Source of the DNA: Martensiomyces pterosporus
Taxonomy: Eukaryota; Kickxellomycota; Kickxellomycetes; Kickxellales; Kickxellaceae
DNA: 64,000 nt
NCBI GenBank assembly: GCA_025201845.1
Contig: MU603953.1
Coordinates: forward strand, 6,085 to 70,084
Direction: 5' to 3'
The notes under the pieces: model-generated
Database searches by the model: none
Seen by the model: the letters and a program-made list of their open reading frames with translations, nothing else
Told to the model about the DNA's origin: nothing
Part shown: positions 42,466-53,615 of the stretch, in pieces
Numbering within the stretch: position 1 is the first letter of the stretch
Layout of the letters: each line of letters begins with the position of its first letter
Translations under genes and position numbers: made by a program

Positions 42466-45400
42466 ATGAAGAGAGGGCGTATAGAGACGGCGATTCCTGA
42501 GGCCAGCGAGGAGGGTAGCGGTGGTTCAAATTGCAATGACGGCACAAGCACCAGCGGCAACAAGCCGGCAGGCTCAGAGCACACCATACAGCCATACGAG
42601 ACGTACGGGGAGGTGCACCGCATTATCGTGTCGCTCAAGAGCATGCACAGCGATGAGGAAATAGTCGAGACAGGCAGACGCGCACTACACACGCTGAAAA
42701 CACAGACCGTCCAAATCACAGTGCGTCAGCTCTCAGTAAGGCTCGCTATGCAGCTGTGTGCGCATCCAGAAACAGACGCTCTAAAGGTAGCTGCGGGGCT
42801 CGTTGCAGCTCTAAAAGAGGCGGAGCCATCGTTGCGCTGTGAGATTTACCAGGCGCTAGGCACACTGCATGAGTTAAAGGGCATATTTGACTCTGCGAGC
42901 CTGCTTGGTGCCACAAAGAGCGCTCTGGATTCCGCGATAATGGGCGATCTGAACCACACACAGCACCACCTGCGGTGTGCATCTCTGTCGATTCTGACGA
43001 CGGTCAAGCCTCGTGGCGTCTCAACAGCGAGCGAGATTTTCGACACAGCATGCCGCTACTCGGCCGATGCCCACCCCAAAGTCAGACAAGCAGCGCTGAG
43101 CGCCGTCTTGCGGCAGCATATGATGGGCGTTCAGCTGCCAGTTGAAATGTACGACGAGTGTGTGGTCTCCACAAAGGATGACTTTGAGCAGGTCAGGCTG
43201 GTCGCAGTTGAGCTTGTGTGGGCTATCAGCAGCGCGTACCCCGAGTACCCGATCGTGATCCACAAGTACAGGGTGGCTGAGACTATTCGTCTTCTGGACG
43301 ATGCATTTGTCAAGATCTGCGATATGGTCAACGACAGCTCGGTCATCGTTCGCCAGCGCGCATGCACGATTCTGGGGCGCTTCAAAAACGTCGACAGCAA
43401 GTTCCTCTCGCAGACATTTAGCAAGCAGGTGATGTCCCACTTGCGCCGGTATGTGCCGCGCGGCATGCGCGAGTCGTCAGGTCGCAACAGAGGAATCAGA
43501 CAGCGGCATCAGAAGAACAGCAGTATTCCCACCCCGGAGGGCGATGTGGACGTCGAGTCTGATGAGTTCAGGCTGCTTGACTCTGGTGCCGCCGGTGCAT
43601 TTGTCCATGGGCTCGAGGACGAGTACCAAGAGGTGCGTGACGCGGCGATCGAGTCAATTACGGAGCTCAGCGTGAACAGCACAGAGTTTGCGGCCAAAGC
43701 AGTGGATTTCCTGGTCGACATGTTCAACGACAGCAGCGACCGCGTTCGCCTGTGTTCTATCCGCGCCCTGCTGTCAATTGGGGAGAGATCCTTGATCCAT
43801 CTGACTGGAGAGCAGCTTTCGATTGCGCTGTCGGCTATGAAGGACTCCAACAGCACAGTGCGCAAGGGTATCTACGCATTTTTGGCAGTGTCCGCGCTGG
43901 CAAAGCCTGAGTGGCTTGGAGAGCTAATGTCTGCCATCAAGACCAACCTCGACAAGTACCCGGAGGACCAGATGGCGATATACAGGGCAACCAAGTCGCT
44001 GGGCTTCAACCACTCGGCAATAATTACCGTGCCCTTTGTCCGAAGCCTGCTGGGCATCAGCGAGCACTACCTTAGCCGCGAAGCACGCATCGACGACATT
44101 GTCTATGCTGGCAACGTCATACTGATCATGAACACCAAGCCGCATGCTCGACAGCTTCTGGCACCCGCGCTGCCAGAGTTCATCTTCAACCACTTGCCCT
44201 ACCTCCGCGACAAATACGTGGACTGCCTACCACACAACATCGGCGAGTTCGTGCCAAGCAAGCTCAAGTTTGTCAAGCAAATGCTCAGGCGACCCAGTGC
44301 TTCGCTTGCCGTCGCACAGCTGTCTGCTAGCGACGACGCCACGCGCTTGTCAGAGGCGCAGGCTGACATTGGCGAGCTGCTGGCCCAAATCGGCGACAGA
44401 GGCCGCACTGCCGACAGCACCGATTGCGGCAACAGAGCGCCAGCAGGCATGCTCGATTCGCTCACACGCCGAATTGACAGATTCGACATGCTGAAGAGAA
44501 GGCACAGGATGTCGCTGGCTGCGCACGACTCAGAAATTACCGTGCGCTACGCAAGGATAGTGGCCGATGTCTTGCGCGTGCAATCGCTGGCTGGAGACCT
44601 GCTTCGATCCGCCGAGATGGTGGAGGTTGCTTCGCAAATTATGCACAACTCGTATGCGGTTGAGGCACGGGCACTTGGCCTCGATCCTGGCTGCCGCCTG
44701 GCTCTCGTTTACCTCCGCCTGTTTGCCCACGCTGCTTGGTTCCATGTCCACCCGCTGGCACAATACGACACGCGCCTTGTGGCTAAGATGCGAGGCGAGC
44801 TTTTCCGCCGCGTAAGACGGAATGCCCAGATTTTCAAGAGCCGAAGCGCCGATGCTGCTGAGCTCGCTGCTTTTTCTAGCCAGCTCGAGCATGCCTCTGT
44901 GGGCAGCGCAGAGGAGGATCCTGCCACCAAAACCGTCGCATTTGACAATGCGCTTCTAGAGTTTGTCAGCGCGTTCAAGCCGTTGCCATTTGAGCCTGCT
45001 GGGCGCTGCCAGCGCACAACAGCAAAATTCCAAGCGTCGACGGCTGCTCGCCGCACCATTGAGTTCAACCACATCTTCCCGGTGGACCTCTCATTTGCGG
45101 CTGCATTGGAGTGGCTGCCCCAAAGACAGAATGTGCTGGTCCTTGTAAAGCACCCGACTCAGCACGTCGATGCGCTGCACCCTCCGCCGAGCGCGTTCAA
45201 GCCCTTGTCCCAGCTGAACTGGGCTCTAGAGTGGGACAAAGTGCCTGTGCTGCTGCCGCTGGGCTCAGGCGAGGAGACTGCAGTCGAGCTATCAATTGCG
45301 CTGCAGTGCGAGGCCGATGCGCCGTGGTCGGACCACTTCATCGTCAAGGGCGATGTGGTGCCCAGCACCTATGCGATCGAGAGCTACCACAGGGCTGCTG

Positions 45401-45501
45401 GCATTCGCCATGTCCATGTGGAGATCGCCTCCGAGGGTCTCCGAGTGAGTGTCAACCCCGTCCAGTTCAAGCCACCGCAGACATCTCAAACAAGAGCCTA
45501 G
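42466..45501 (+). CDS. INTS4: Integrator complex subunit 4
   Basis: Single exon, 1011 residues (human INTS4 963). HEAT repeats fill about residues 80-620; the most telling part is L-L-D-S-G-A-A-G-A-F-V-H-G-L-E-D-E-Y-x-E-V-R-D-A-A (around 365) followed by F-L-V-D-M-F-N-D-S-S-D-R-V-R-L-C-S-I-R-A-L, which is nearly the same as animal INTS4. The N-terminal 45 residues are low complexity; the C-terminal 350 form a beta-rich region such as the INTS4 C-terminal domains. INTS4 holds the INTS9-INTS11 endonuclease pair in the Integrator cleavage module. Together with the INTS5-like gene at 1210 this makes two Integrator subunits in 64 kb. The start is the first ATG after an in-frame stop, context ACCGATGAAG. 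The alternative, a symplekin-type scaffold, fits the signature block less well. Confidence 0.92.
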   Translation: MKRGRIETAIPEASEEGSGGSNCNDGTSTSGNKPAGSEHTIQPYETYGEVHRIIVSLKSMHSDEEIVETGRRALHTLKTQTVQITVRQLSVRLAMQLCAHPETDALKVAAGLVAALKEAEPSLRCEIYQALGTLHELKGIFDSASLLGATKSALDSAIMGDLNHTQHHLRCASLSILTTVKPRGVSTASEIFDTACRYSADAHPKVRQAALSAVLRQHMMGVQLPVEMYDECVVSTKDDFEQVRLVAVELVWAISSAYPEYPIVIHKYRVAETIRLLDDAFVKICDMVNDSSVIVRQRACTILGRFKNVDSKFLSQTFSKQVMSHLRRYVPRGMRESSGRNRGIRQRHQKNSSIPTPEGDVDVESDEFRLLDSGAAGAFVHGLEDEYQEVRDAAIESITELSVNSTEFAAKAVDFLVDMFNDSSDRVRLCSIRALLSIGERSLIHLTGEQLSIALSAMKDSNSTVRKGIYAFLAVSALAKPEWLGELMSAIKTNLDKYPEDQMAIYRATKSLGFNHSAIITVPFVRSLLGISEHYLSREARIDDIVYAGNVILIMNTKPHARQLLAPALPEFIFNHLPYLRDKYVDCLPHNIGEFVPSKLKFVKQMLRRPSASLAVAQLSASDDATRLSEAQADIGELLAQIGDRGRTADSTDCGNRAPAGMLDSLTRRIDRFDMLKRRHRMSLAAHDSEITVRYARIVADVLRVQSLAGDLLRSAEMVEVASQIMHNSYAVEARALGLDPGCRLALVYLRLFAHAAWFHVHPLAQYDTRLVAKMRGELFRRVRRNAQIFKSRSADAAELAAFSSQLEHASVGSAEEDPATKTVAFDNALLEFVSAFKPLPFEPAGRCQRTTAKFQASTAARRTIEFNHIFPVDLSFAAALEWLPQRQNVLVLVKHPTQHVDALHPPPSAFKPLSQLNWALEWDKVPVLLPLGSGEETAVELSIALQCEADAPWSDHFIVKGDVVPSTYAIESYHRAAGIRHVHVEIASEGLRVSVNPVQFKPPQTSQTRA

Positions 45502-45603
45502 CTAGCAGTCTGAAGGTCAAATGAAAGAAAATGAAGCAGCTGCAGTGACTTTGATTGTGGAAATAGGGAAACGAGGCTAGAAAGAAGGAAGGGAGGCGGA
45601 CCC

Positions 45604-47955
45604 TTAGAATGGGTAGCCGCTGTTTTGACGGCCATCGAATGAAGAGACTGCGTGGTGATCGCGGCCAAGGTTATCCAGATCCTTGACCTTGTAGATGCGA
45701 ACCAGCCAGTTCTCAGTCGTGTACGCCTCCTCAAAGTTGTCTAGCGTGACGTCAGAAGGGAGCTGCTGCTTGCGCACGCGGTCAACTCCTTGCCTGCCCA
45801 TCACGTCGTTGAAGCGGTAGTAGCTGAGCTTGTGCATGAGCGAGCTCTTCATTGTGGGGCTAGCGTCGTCGCCAATTGCGTACTGGCCCTGGGCGTTGAA
45901 GAATGACTCTTCCTTGACATCGTCAGGGTAGACGCCCTGTGCGATTCTGATCATCCAAAGGAACTTGTTGATGTCGTCGCCCGAGTACCCAAGCATGCCG
46001 CCGAACACAACCAGCACGTAGTCCACGTCGTGGCGCCGAGCAAGCTCGTACGCGGTGTCTTCATCCGAGGCCATGATCTTGCCCACGGTGGCGATGTGAG
46101 TGTTGTTCCACGTGTTGTTGTCGACAAGCGTAGTGCGGTCGGCCATTCCAGCGAGCTGGTATCCATAGTCCCACCACGAGAGCACCTTGGCATCAGACTC
46201 AGTGTTCTTGCGGAGCCAGTAGTATGCCTCGCGGAAGTCGTCGATGATGTGGTGCGAGCCATCGGGGCCGCGCGACGCAAGAACAACGGAGGGAGACGAA
46301 TACGCTGACGAGGTGACCCAGCTGCAGTGCCACTGGAACATGCACAGCAGGTAGAGGAAGTTTGCCATCACGACAATCTTGGGGAACAAGCCATAGAACC
46401 GCTTGAACGCCGCAGAAGACTCAGCTGCTGCTGGGGTCTTGCTATCATCAGCCGGAGAAGCAGCAGCAGGGGCGGCAGCGCTGGCTTCAGTAGCCGTAGC
46501 GTCGGGCTTTTTGGCACTCTTAGCTGAGGCCTTGGACTTCTTGCTGCCCTTGCCCTGGTTAGCAGCAGGCTCAGTGGCAGCTGGGGCATCGGTGTCCTCC
46601 GATGCGGAATCAGCGGAGTTGGTGGGCGCAGAAGTTTGCTGAGCATCTGTCCTTGTGGCGCGGAAGTTCAGGTAGGTCTCAAAGACGTTGGCCATGGCAA
46701 CGCCAGCCATCACGCAGACGATGGGAGTAAGCGTGAGGATCAGACGGACCATCACACCGGCAAAGTAGGCGGCAAAGAGCGAATAGAGGATAAGGAACAC
46801 GTGGTTGTCGGTGAGCTCGCGGAAGCTAAAGTAGATGCCAGCAGGGAGCAGCCAGATGAGCATGTTGAGGTCAAAGAAGAAGTTTGGCCAGGCCGTAGGC
46901 TGGTGCTCAGAGACCGACGCAATGATGGGGATGTGGATCTTTGCGTAGCCAGTGTCCCACAGCGAGTAGAAGCGGCCAGTCCAGGGAGCAATGACGCCGC
47001 TCATAGTGAGGAGAACGAGCCCGCCGAAGCCAACGACGAACAGGCTGGCGATGGCACCGCGGAGCAGGATTCGGAAGTGGTTCTGGGGAACGAGTGTGCG
47101 GGCAAAGTTGGTAAAGGCGACGAGCTGAATGAGCCCAAATGTGCCCAGGGCAGCCATGTGCTCGCTGGTGAATGTGGGCTGGAACCCGACAAAGGGGATC
47201 TGCATGCTGGCCAAGGTGCCAATGACATAGAACGTCGAGTACGCGACGTACAGGCGGTTGCTGTAGCGGCCCATGGCGAGCAGCGCAAATACGTGGAGCG
47301 GGATGAGGTTGATGATAAACACGTATCCTCCCCATGCAGACACCATGTAGAAGTAGAATATCGCAGTCAGCGCGGCATACAGGGCAGAGCCCAGACGCAC
47401 GGAGCGCAGCCAGAGGAAGAAGGTAAACACCAGCAAGAAAATTGCGATGCCCTCGTTGTCGTAGGACCCAGCAACAGAGCGCGAGATGTAGCCCGGCGCA
47501 ACTCCGATGAAGGCCGCAGCGAGAAGCCCTGCGTTGGCGTTCTTGACCTCCTTGCCCAGGTGGTACGTTGCAATTGCAGTCAGCGCCGAGAACATGGGCG
47601 CGAGGAACACGCAGACGTTGCGGATGTCGACCGGGATGTTCAGGAAGTGCAGCGCGTTGTAGATTGTTGCCGACGTGACCATGATGCCGGGGTAAAGGGT
47701 GCCGCCAACAACGCGCCCAAGAGGGTACCATGCGGTCTCATCGAACCAGTTCCAGAACTTGTCGAAGCCGTTGTCCACCAGGTAGCGGGTGGTGCGGTAG
47801 TTGAACCAGGGATCAAACTCGTGGATAACAGATTCAAAGCGAATGACCGAGTAGAGGCGCGAGCCAATGGCGACGATCGAAATGAGCCCCAAGATGGCGA
47901 TGCGCAGGAGCGATGTCTGGTCGACTGCCGTCAGACCAAGCACTTTCTTGGCCAT
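45604..47955 (-). CDS. STT3: Oligosaccharyltransferase catalytic subunit Stt3
   Basis: Single exon, 783 residues (yeast 718). It transfers the dolichol-linked glycan to Asn in N-x-S/T sequons in the ER lumen. Visible are an N-terminal helix, the first catalytic loop motif E-F-D-P-W-F-N-Y-R-T-T (Asp48), about 12 further transmembrane helices, the S-V-S-E-H-Q-P-T-A-W loop, the S-W-W-D-Y-G-Y-Q acceptor-binding motif (about residue 593), D-N-N-T-W-N-N-T-H-I (a sequon-rich stretch that is itself glycosylated in relatives) and the late D-x-x-K-F-L-W-M-I-R-I motif. The extra length is an Ala/Ser/Lys-rich, low-complexity insert at about 440-525, before the last transmembrane helix. It diverges from RPC1 over 441 bp. 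Confidence 0.97.
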   Translation of the reverse strand: MAKKVLGLTAVDQTSLLRIAILGLISIVAIGSRLYSVIRFESVIHEFDPWFNYRTTRYLVDNGFDKFWNWFDETAWYPLGRVVGGTLYPGIMVTSATIYNALHFLNIPVDIRNVCVFLAPMFSALTAIATYHLGKEVKNANAGLLAAAFIGVAPGYISRSVAGSYDNEGIAIFLLVFTFFLWLRSVRLGSALYAALTAIFYFYMVSAWGGYVFIINLIPLHVFALLAMGRYSNRLYVAYSTFYVIGTLASMQIPFVGFQPTFTSEHMAALGTFGLIQLVAFTNFARTLVPQNHFRILLRGAIASLFVVGFGGLVLLTMSGVIAPWTGRFYSLWDTGYAKIHIPIIASVSEHQPTAWPNFFFDLNMLIWLLPAGIYFSFRELTDNHVFLILYSLFAAYFAGVMVRLILTLTPIVCVMAGVAMANVFETYLNFRATRTDAQQTSAPTNSADSASEDTDAPAATEPAANQGKGSKKSKASAKSAKKPDATATEASAAAPAAASPADDSKTPAAAESSAAFKRFYGLFPKIVVMANFLYLLCMFQWHCSWVTSSAYSSPSVVLASRGPDGSHHIIDDFREAYYWLRKNTESDAKVLSWWDYGYQLAGMADRTTLVDNNTWNNTHIATVGKIMASDEDTAYELARRHDVDYVLVVFGGMLGYSGDDINKFLWMIRIAQGVYPDDVKEESFFNAQGQYAIGDDASPTMKSSLMHKLSYYRFNDVMGRQGVDRVRKQQLPSDVTLDNFEEAYTTENWLVRIYKVKDLDNLGRDHHAVSSFDGRQNSGYPF

Positions 47956-48396
47956 GGTTGTGTCGGAGATGAGAGTAGCTGAGGCAGGGAGCAGCGAATG
48001 GGTAAACGGAAAACAAGACCAAGCAGAGCTGAGGTGAGCTGGGACAGCAGGGCGCCGGCAGCGTGGTGCTGGCAGCCCAGCATGGAGGCATAGACGTCAG
48101 GACCCAGGTTCCAGGGCAGAGCAGCCAATCGCTGGCCGCTACTTCATCGCGGCTCCAAGTAGTCGTGGCTCGACATGGCGAGTTGCTGGCAGTGCAGCCA
48201 CGAGAGCGAGCTAAATCGCTCACAAAAATTCTTTCCCCGGTGTTTTTCCTCTGCTGCTTTGCTGCTTTGCTACGGGCTCACCTGGCAAGTCTGTTCTCTC
48301 CTGCTTCTAGCTTCTCTATTGGCACTCCTCTGAACCAAATTACCTACAGCAAACACGACTACCGGCAGGGACTAGCAAAGGAAGGACGCACTGAAA
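47956..48396. other. Shared promoter region STT3/RPC1
   Basis: 441 bp between divergent start codons, no gene seen. Confidence 0.6.
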
Positions 48397-51300
48397 ATGA
48401 AGGAGCAGGTGCTTGCCCAGGCACCAAAGCAAATGTAAGTATCCAAAATCCACAAGCCGCATTTGAATATAGGGGAAATCGCTGCCGCAGCTGCACAAAG
48501 GCACAGGCGCTTATACACGCACCAATGCCCATGTGTATTCAACACAACCCTGCCCACCCGTCTCCATTCATAGCCACTGTATTCAATTTGGCGTTCCGAG
48601 CCCGCGGGATATCCGACAGGCCGCAGAAGTTGAAATCAACCAGCGCGATCTTTACCTGGCGGAGAACCACAAGCCCGTGCCCCATGGAGTGCTCGACCCG
48701 CGCCTGGGTATCTCGAACAAAAGCGACACCTGCGAGACCTGTGGCCAGCACATGTCAGAATGCGTGGGGCACTGGGGATACATCGATCTATGCGTCCCTG
48801 TTTTCCACTTTGGCTACTTCAAGATAACGCAGACCATCTTGCAGGATATCTGCAAGACCTGCTCGCGTGTCATGCTTGAGGAGTCCGATCGACGCAACTT
48901 TTTGAGAAGGCTGCGCATGCCCGGAATCGACGGCCTTCAGACGCGCGTTCTGGTCAAGGCTATCAACGACCGCTGCAAAAAGGTCACGTACTGCCCGCAC
49001 TGCGGAGCGACCAATGGCGTCGTGAAGAAGGGCGGGCCGCTGAAGATCGTCCACGACAAATACCGCCAGAAGCGCACTGCCGACGAGCAGGAGGAGTTCA
49101 GAAGGACATTGAATAACGCTGCAGAGGCCGACCCGCTGCTCAAGACGTTCATGTCAAAGTCGCTGTCTGAGGAGATGACGCCGCTGCGCGTCTATGGCCT
49201 GTTCAAGAACATCTCGGACGAGGACTGCGAGATCATGGGACTCAACCCCAACAGCGGACGCCCCGAGCTGTTCCTCTGGACCAGCATCCCTGTTCCGCCA
49301 GTGTGCATTCGTCCGTCCGTCGCCCAGGATGGCGCAAGCAATGAGGACGATCTGACCGTCAAGCTGTCCGAGATCATCTTCACCAACGCGCTGATCGAGG
49401 CCGGCATGAAGCAAGGCGCTGGAACGGTCAACATCATGGAGCAGTGGGACTACCTTGGCCTTGCCATTGCAATGTACATCAACAGCGAGGTGCCCGGCGT
49501 GCCCCTGTCTGTTGTTGGCAAGCCTATCCGTGGCTTTACGCAGCGGCTCAAGGGCAAGCAGGGCCGCTTCCGTGGCAACCTTTCCGGAAAGCGTGTCGAC
49601 TTTAGCGGGCGCACCGTTATTTCTCCCGACCCGAACATGCGCATTGATGAGGTTGCTGTTCCCGACCGCGTTGCCAAGATCCTCACATATCCTGAGCGGG
49701 TCACGCCGCACAACATCAAGAGGCTGAGGAAGCTTGTGCTCAACGGCCCCGACACCCACCCCGGAGCGAACTACGTCCAGTCCGGACCTAATGGCCAGAA
49801 GCGATTCCTGATCAAGACCGTCCGCGAGTTTGCCGCTAAAGACCTGAAGGTGGGCGACATTGTCGAGCGCCATCTCTGCAACGGCGATGTGGTGCTATTC
49901 AACCGCCAGCCGTCGCTCCATCGACTCTCTATCATGTCCCACTCTGCGCGCATCATGCCCTGGCGCACGTTCCGCTTCAACGAGTGTGTGTGCACTCCGT
50001 ACAATGCCGACTTTGACGGCGACGAGATGAACTTGCATGTGCCGCAGACGGAGGAGGCGCGTATCGAGGCGCGTGAGCTCATGGGCGTGCGCAACAACCT
50101 GGTCACCCCGCGCAACGGCGAGCCTATTATCGGTGCCACCCAGGACTTCATTACCACGGCCTACCTCATCACCCAGAAGGAGCGCTTCTACGACCGCTCG
50201 CAGTTTACGCAGATCGTCTCTTACTGCTTCGACGCGAATGTCCACATCGACATTCCGCCTCCCTGCATCGTCAAGCCAAGGCGGCTGTGGTCGGGCAAGC
50301 AGATCATCAACGTGCTCATGCGCCCAAACAACCAGTCCAAGATGATGATCAACCTGCAGGCAAAGACAAAGTCCTTCAAAAGGGCAGCCATCCCTGACCT
50401 GTGCCCCAACGACGGTTACCTGATCGTCCGCAACAGCGAGATGATGTGCGGAATTCTGGACAAGTCTATTGTCGGCGATGGCAAGAAGGAGTCCATCTTC
50501 TTCATTGCCCTGCGCGACTACGGAACCGAAGAGGCTTCCTCCATCATGAACAGGCTGGCGAAGCTCTCTGCCAGATGGAGCTGCAACCAGGGCTTCTCGA
50601 TCGGCCTGTCGGACGTCACTCCTGGCAAGAAGCTGCGGGATCGCAAGGATGCCCTTATTATGGACGCATATGCCAAGTGCGATGACTATATCGACCGGAG
50701 CCGAAGCGGCAAGCTTGAGACTATTGCAGGCTGCGACATTGCGCAGACGCTGGAAAACACAATGTCAGGCGTGCTGTCTAACGTTCGTGACGATGCCGGT
50801 AAGATCTGCCTGGAGGAGCTGGGCCGCTACAATGCCCCGCTTATCATGGCTGTCTGTGGCTCCAAGGGTAGTCCTATCAACGTGTGTCAGATGGTTGCCT
50901 GTGTCGGCCAGCAGATCGTCAGCGGCAACCGTATCGCGGATGGGTTCACTGACCGTACCTTGCCTCACTTCCTGAAGAAATCGCGCACGCCCGAAGCCAA
51001 GGGGTTTGTTGCCAGCAGCTTCTACACTGGCCTTTACCCGACCGAGTTCTTCTTCCATGCAGCATCCGGCCGCGAGGGCCTCGTCGATGCCGCTGTCAAG
51101 ACTGCTGAAACAGGCTACATGCAGCGCCGTCTGGTCAAGGCATTCGAGGACTTGCGCGTGCAGTACGACTCTTCGGTGCGCAACTCTGCCGGCGTCGTTG
51201 TTCAGTTTGAGTACGGAGGAGACTCGCTCGATCCCTACCAGCTTGAGGGCGATGGCGTGCCAGTCATCTTTGGGCACAACTGGAAGCACATTCGCAACAC

Positions 51301-52864
51301 TGTTGGGGTTGCCCCTGATGAGGAGCGCCTTGCGCCGTTCCAGATCAAGCACATCGTCGACAGGGTCGTGCTGGAGCCCCGGTTCGTCAACTGGACAACC
51401 GAGCACTGGCGCGAGGAGGTAAAGGAATTTGTACATACGAAGCTGGCAGACCAGCTTGCCTTTCTTCGCAGCTCGTACGGCCTCACCGCATACTCGGAAG
51501 TGCCCAAGGATGTCGCCGATGGCATTGTGCCAAGGACCAAGCCCCGTGGCAGAAGGCCAAAGAACGCGCCAGCAGCACCGGCGGGTGACGGGTCTGAGGC
51601 AATTCTGGCATGGTCCCTGTCCAGTGCCGACGCTGAGGCCTCGCATGCGGTGCGCACAGTCGTTGACAACAAGCTCCTGGTCACGCGCAGCTGCTTGGAC
51701 AAGTTCCTTGACCTGTGTATCCTGAAGTACCAGAAGTCGCGCGTCGACCCTGGAACTGCAGTCGGCGCAGTCGGCGCGCAGAGCATCGGCGAGCCCACTA
51801 CGCAGATGACACTCAAGGCTTTCCACTTTGCTGGTATTGCCAGCATGAACGTCACCATGGGTGTGCCGCGCATCAAGGAGATCATCAACGCAGCAAAGAA
51901 CGTCAGCACCCCAATCGTCTCTTGCAAGCTCATCAATGAGCAAAGCGTCTCTTCTGCCCGCATTGTCAAGGGCCGCATCGAGCGCACGCTCCTGGGCGAC
52001 ATTGCGCACAGCATTGAGGAGGTATACACAAGCTCAAGCTGCTTCCTCAGCGTGACGATAGACATGGACGTTATTCGCAAGCTTCAGCTCGAGGTGGATC
52101 TCGCAGATATATGCAACGCTATTGCCTGCGCGCCGAAGCTCAAGATCGGCAACAACGTCCACATGGAGCCCCCGAACCGCCTGAGCATATATGCCAGCCC
52201 CAAGGATGCTAAGCAGCTCCACTACGACTTGCAGAACCTCAAGCGTGCCCTGCCCAAGATTATTGTCCACGGCGTGAACGCTGCGCACAGATCCGTTATC
52301 TCGAAGAAGGAAAACAGCGACGAGTACACGCTCAGCGTCGAAGGATACAGTCTGCGCGAGGCGATGAACACTGATGGAATCGATGGCCGACATACGTACA
52401 GCAACCACATCATGGAGAACCTGGAGGTCCTTGGCATCGAGGCAGCGCGCACGATGACCACCAGAGAGCTGGCCAACATCTTCAAGAACTACGGAATCAG
52501 CATTGACCCGCGCCACCTGATGCTGCTTGGCGATCTCATGTCATACAAGGGAGAAATCCTTGGCATCACTCGCTACGGTATTGCAAAGATGAACGACTCG
52601 GTCATGATGCTTGCTTCGTTCGAAAAGACAACCGACCACCTCTTCGACGCCGCTGTGTTTGGCAAGCGCGACATGGTTCATGGTGTGTCGGAGCGCATTA
52701 TCATGGGCCAGCAGATGCCAATCGGCACTGGTGTGTTCAAGCTGCTCATGGACTATGATCGCGACGTTAGCCCAACAAAGAGGCCGCTCCTCTTTGACGA
52801 TCCCAGCCCCAGCACTGGCGCCGTGAATGCCGCCACTTCTGCAGCTGTGTCTGTTGGCGCGTAG
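48397..52864 (+). CDS. RPC1: RNA polymerase III largest subunit (C160)
   Basis: Exons 48397-48434 and 48574-52864 (intron 139 nt, GTAAGT...CATAG) give 1442 residues. The spliced start MKEQVLAQAPKQIHCIQFG resembles animal RPC1 and fixes the first exon. Conserved parts include the zinc sites C-E-T-C-G...C-x-G-H-W-G and C-P-H-C-G, R-F-R-G-N-L-S-G-K-R-V-D-F-S-G-R-T-V-I, V-L-F-N-R-Q-P-S-L-H-R, the catalytic Y-N-A-D-F-D-G-D-E-M-N (Asp492/494/496), the bridge and trigger region with G-A-V-G-A-Q-S-I-G-E-P-T-T-Q-M-T-L, and the final H-G-V-S-E-R-I-I-M-G. N-E-x-x and G-V-V-K-K-G-G-P near residue 160 mark it as Pol III and not Pol I or II; there is no CTD heptad tail. Confidence 0.97.
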
Positions 52865-53615
52865 TGCCAAGCAGCACCACTTCGTGCCAGCATTTTTTTT
52901 CATTAGTTCCTTTTCTCTCCATCTCTCCATCAGTGATTTAAGGTTTTTTTAAAAAAGGCCCGTTGGCTCACGTCGGTACCTGCAATGTCCACCAAGGCAA
53001 CCTGTGGGCCGCCAGGGCTGGTCTGCAGAAACGCCAATACCCCTGGGACCTCTGCCAGATTTCGCTTTTAAAAAATTGTGACCCAGGGACACGCACAGAT
53101 GAGTGGCCCAGGCTCGCTCTCTGCGTTTGCCTCGCACGTATGGTTGCGAGCAGACAGCAAGCAGCTGCTCGGTGCACGACATCTGGCGCACCGCTTTTAG
53201 CATGGGGTTTCTGCTCATACTCAGAAAGCAATTCTGACGCAGCGACACACCCCCATGGAGACTGTGCCTTCAGCTGCGCTGCCCATCAACTGCGAGGATG
53301 GAGTGACCAGAAACCCGGAGATCGAGCACGGAAACGGAAGGATAAAGACACGCGGCAGCGTGCATCTCTATACCTTTTCCAAGTGCTCGTATAGTTGGAC
53401 GGAAGAGCGAATGCCGCTTGATTTGTAGCAAGACACAAGGTGTTGGCAGGAAATGTCGAGACTGTGCCAACTCACCTACATCTAAGTGCACACATGGCGA
53501 GTGTTAAAACTGGCAGAGCGCGCAGACCACTCAACAAATGTCGCTTTGCTCTTCCACTCTAGCTACATCTTGCTCGCGCATTTTTCCAGTCAAACAGACG
53601 GAGTTCAAAAGCACC
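52865..53615. other. Intergenic region, RPC1 to MFS transporter
   Basis: No gene seen. The sequence TTTAAGGTTTTTTTAAAAAA lies near 52936-52955. A TTTTTCCAG element at about 53580 lies just before the chosen start of the next gene. Confidence 0.5.

Noticed and set aside
46636..47982. Plus-strand frame of 448 codons
   Set aside because: Antisense of STT3; composition rich in Glu, His and Arg and no motif.
50765..52009. Minus-strand frame of 414 codons
   Set aside because: Antisense of RPC1, which is unambiguous on the plus strand.
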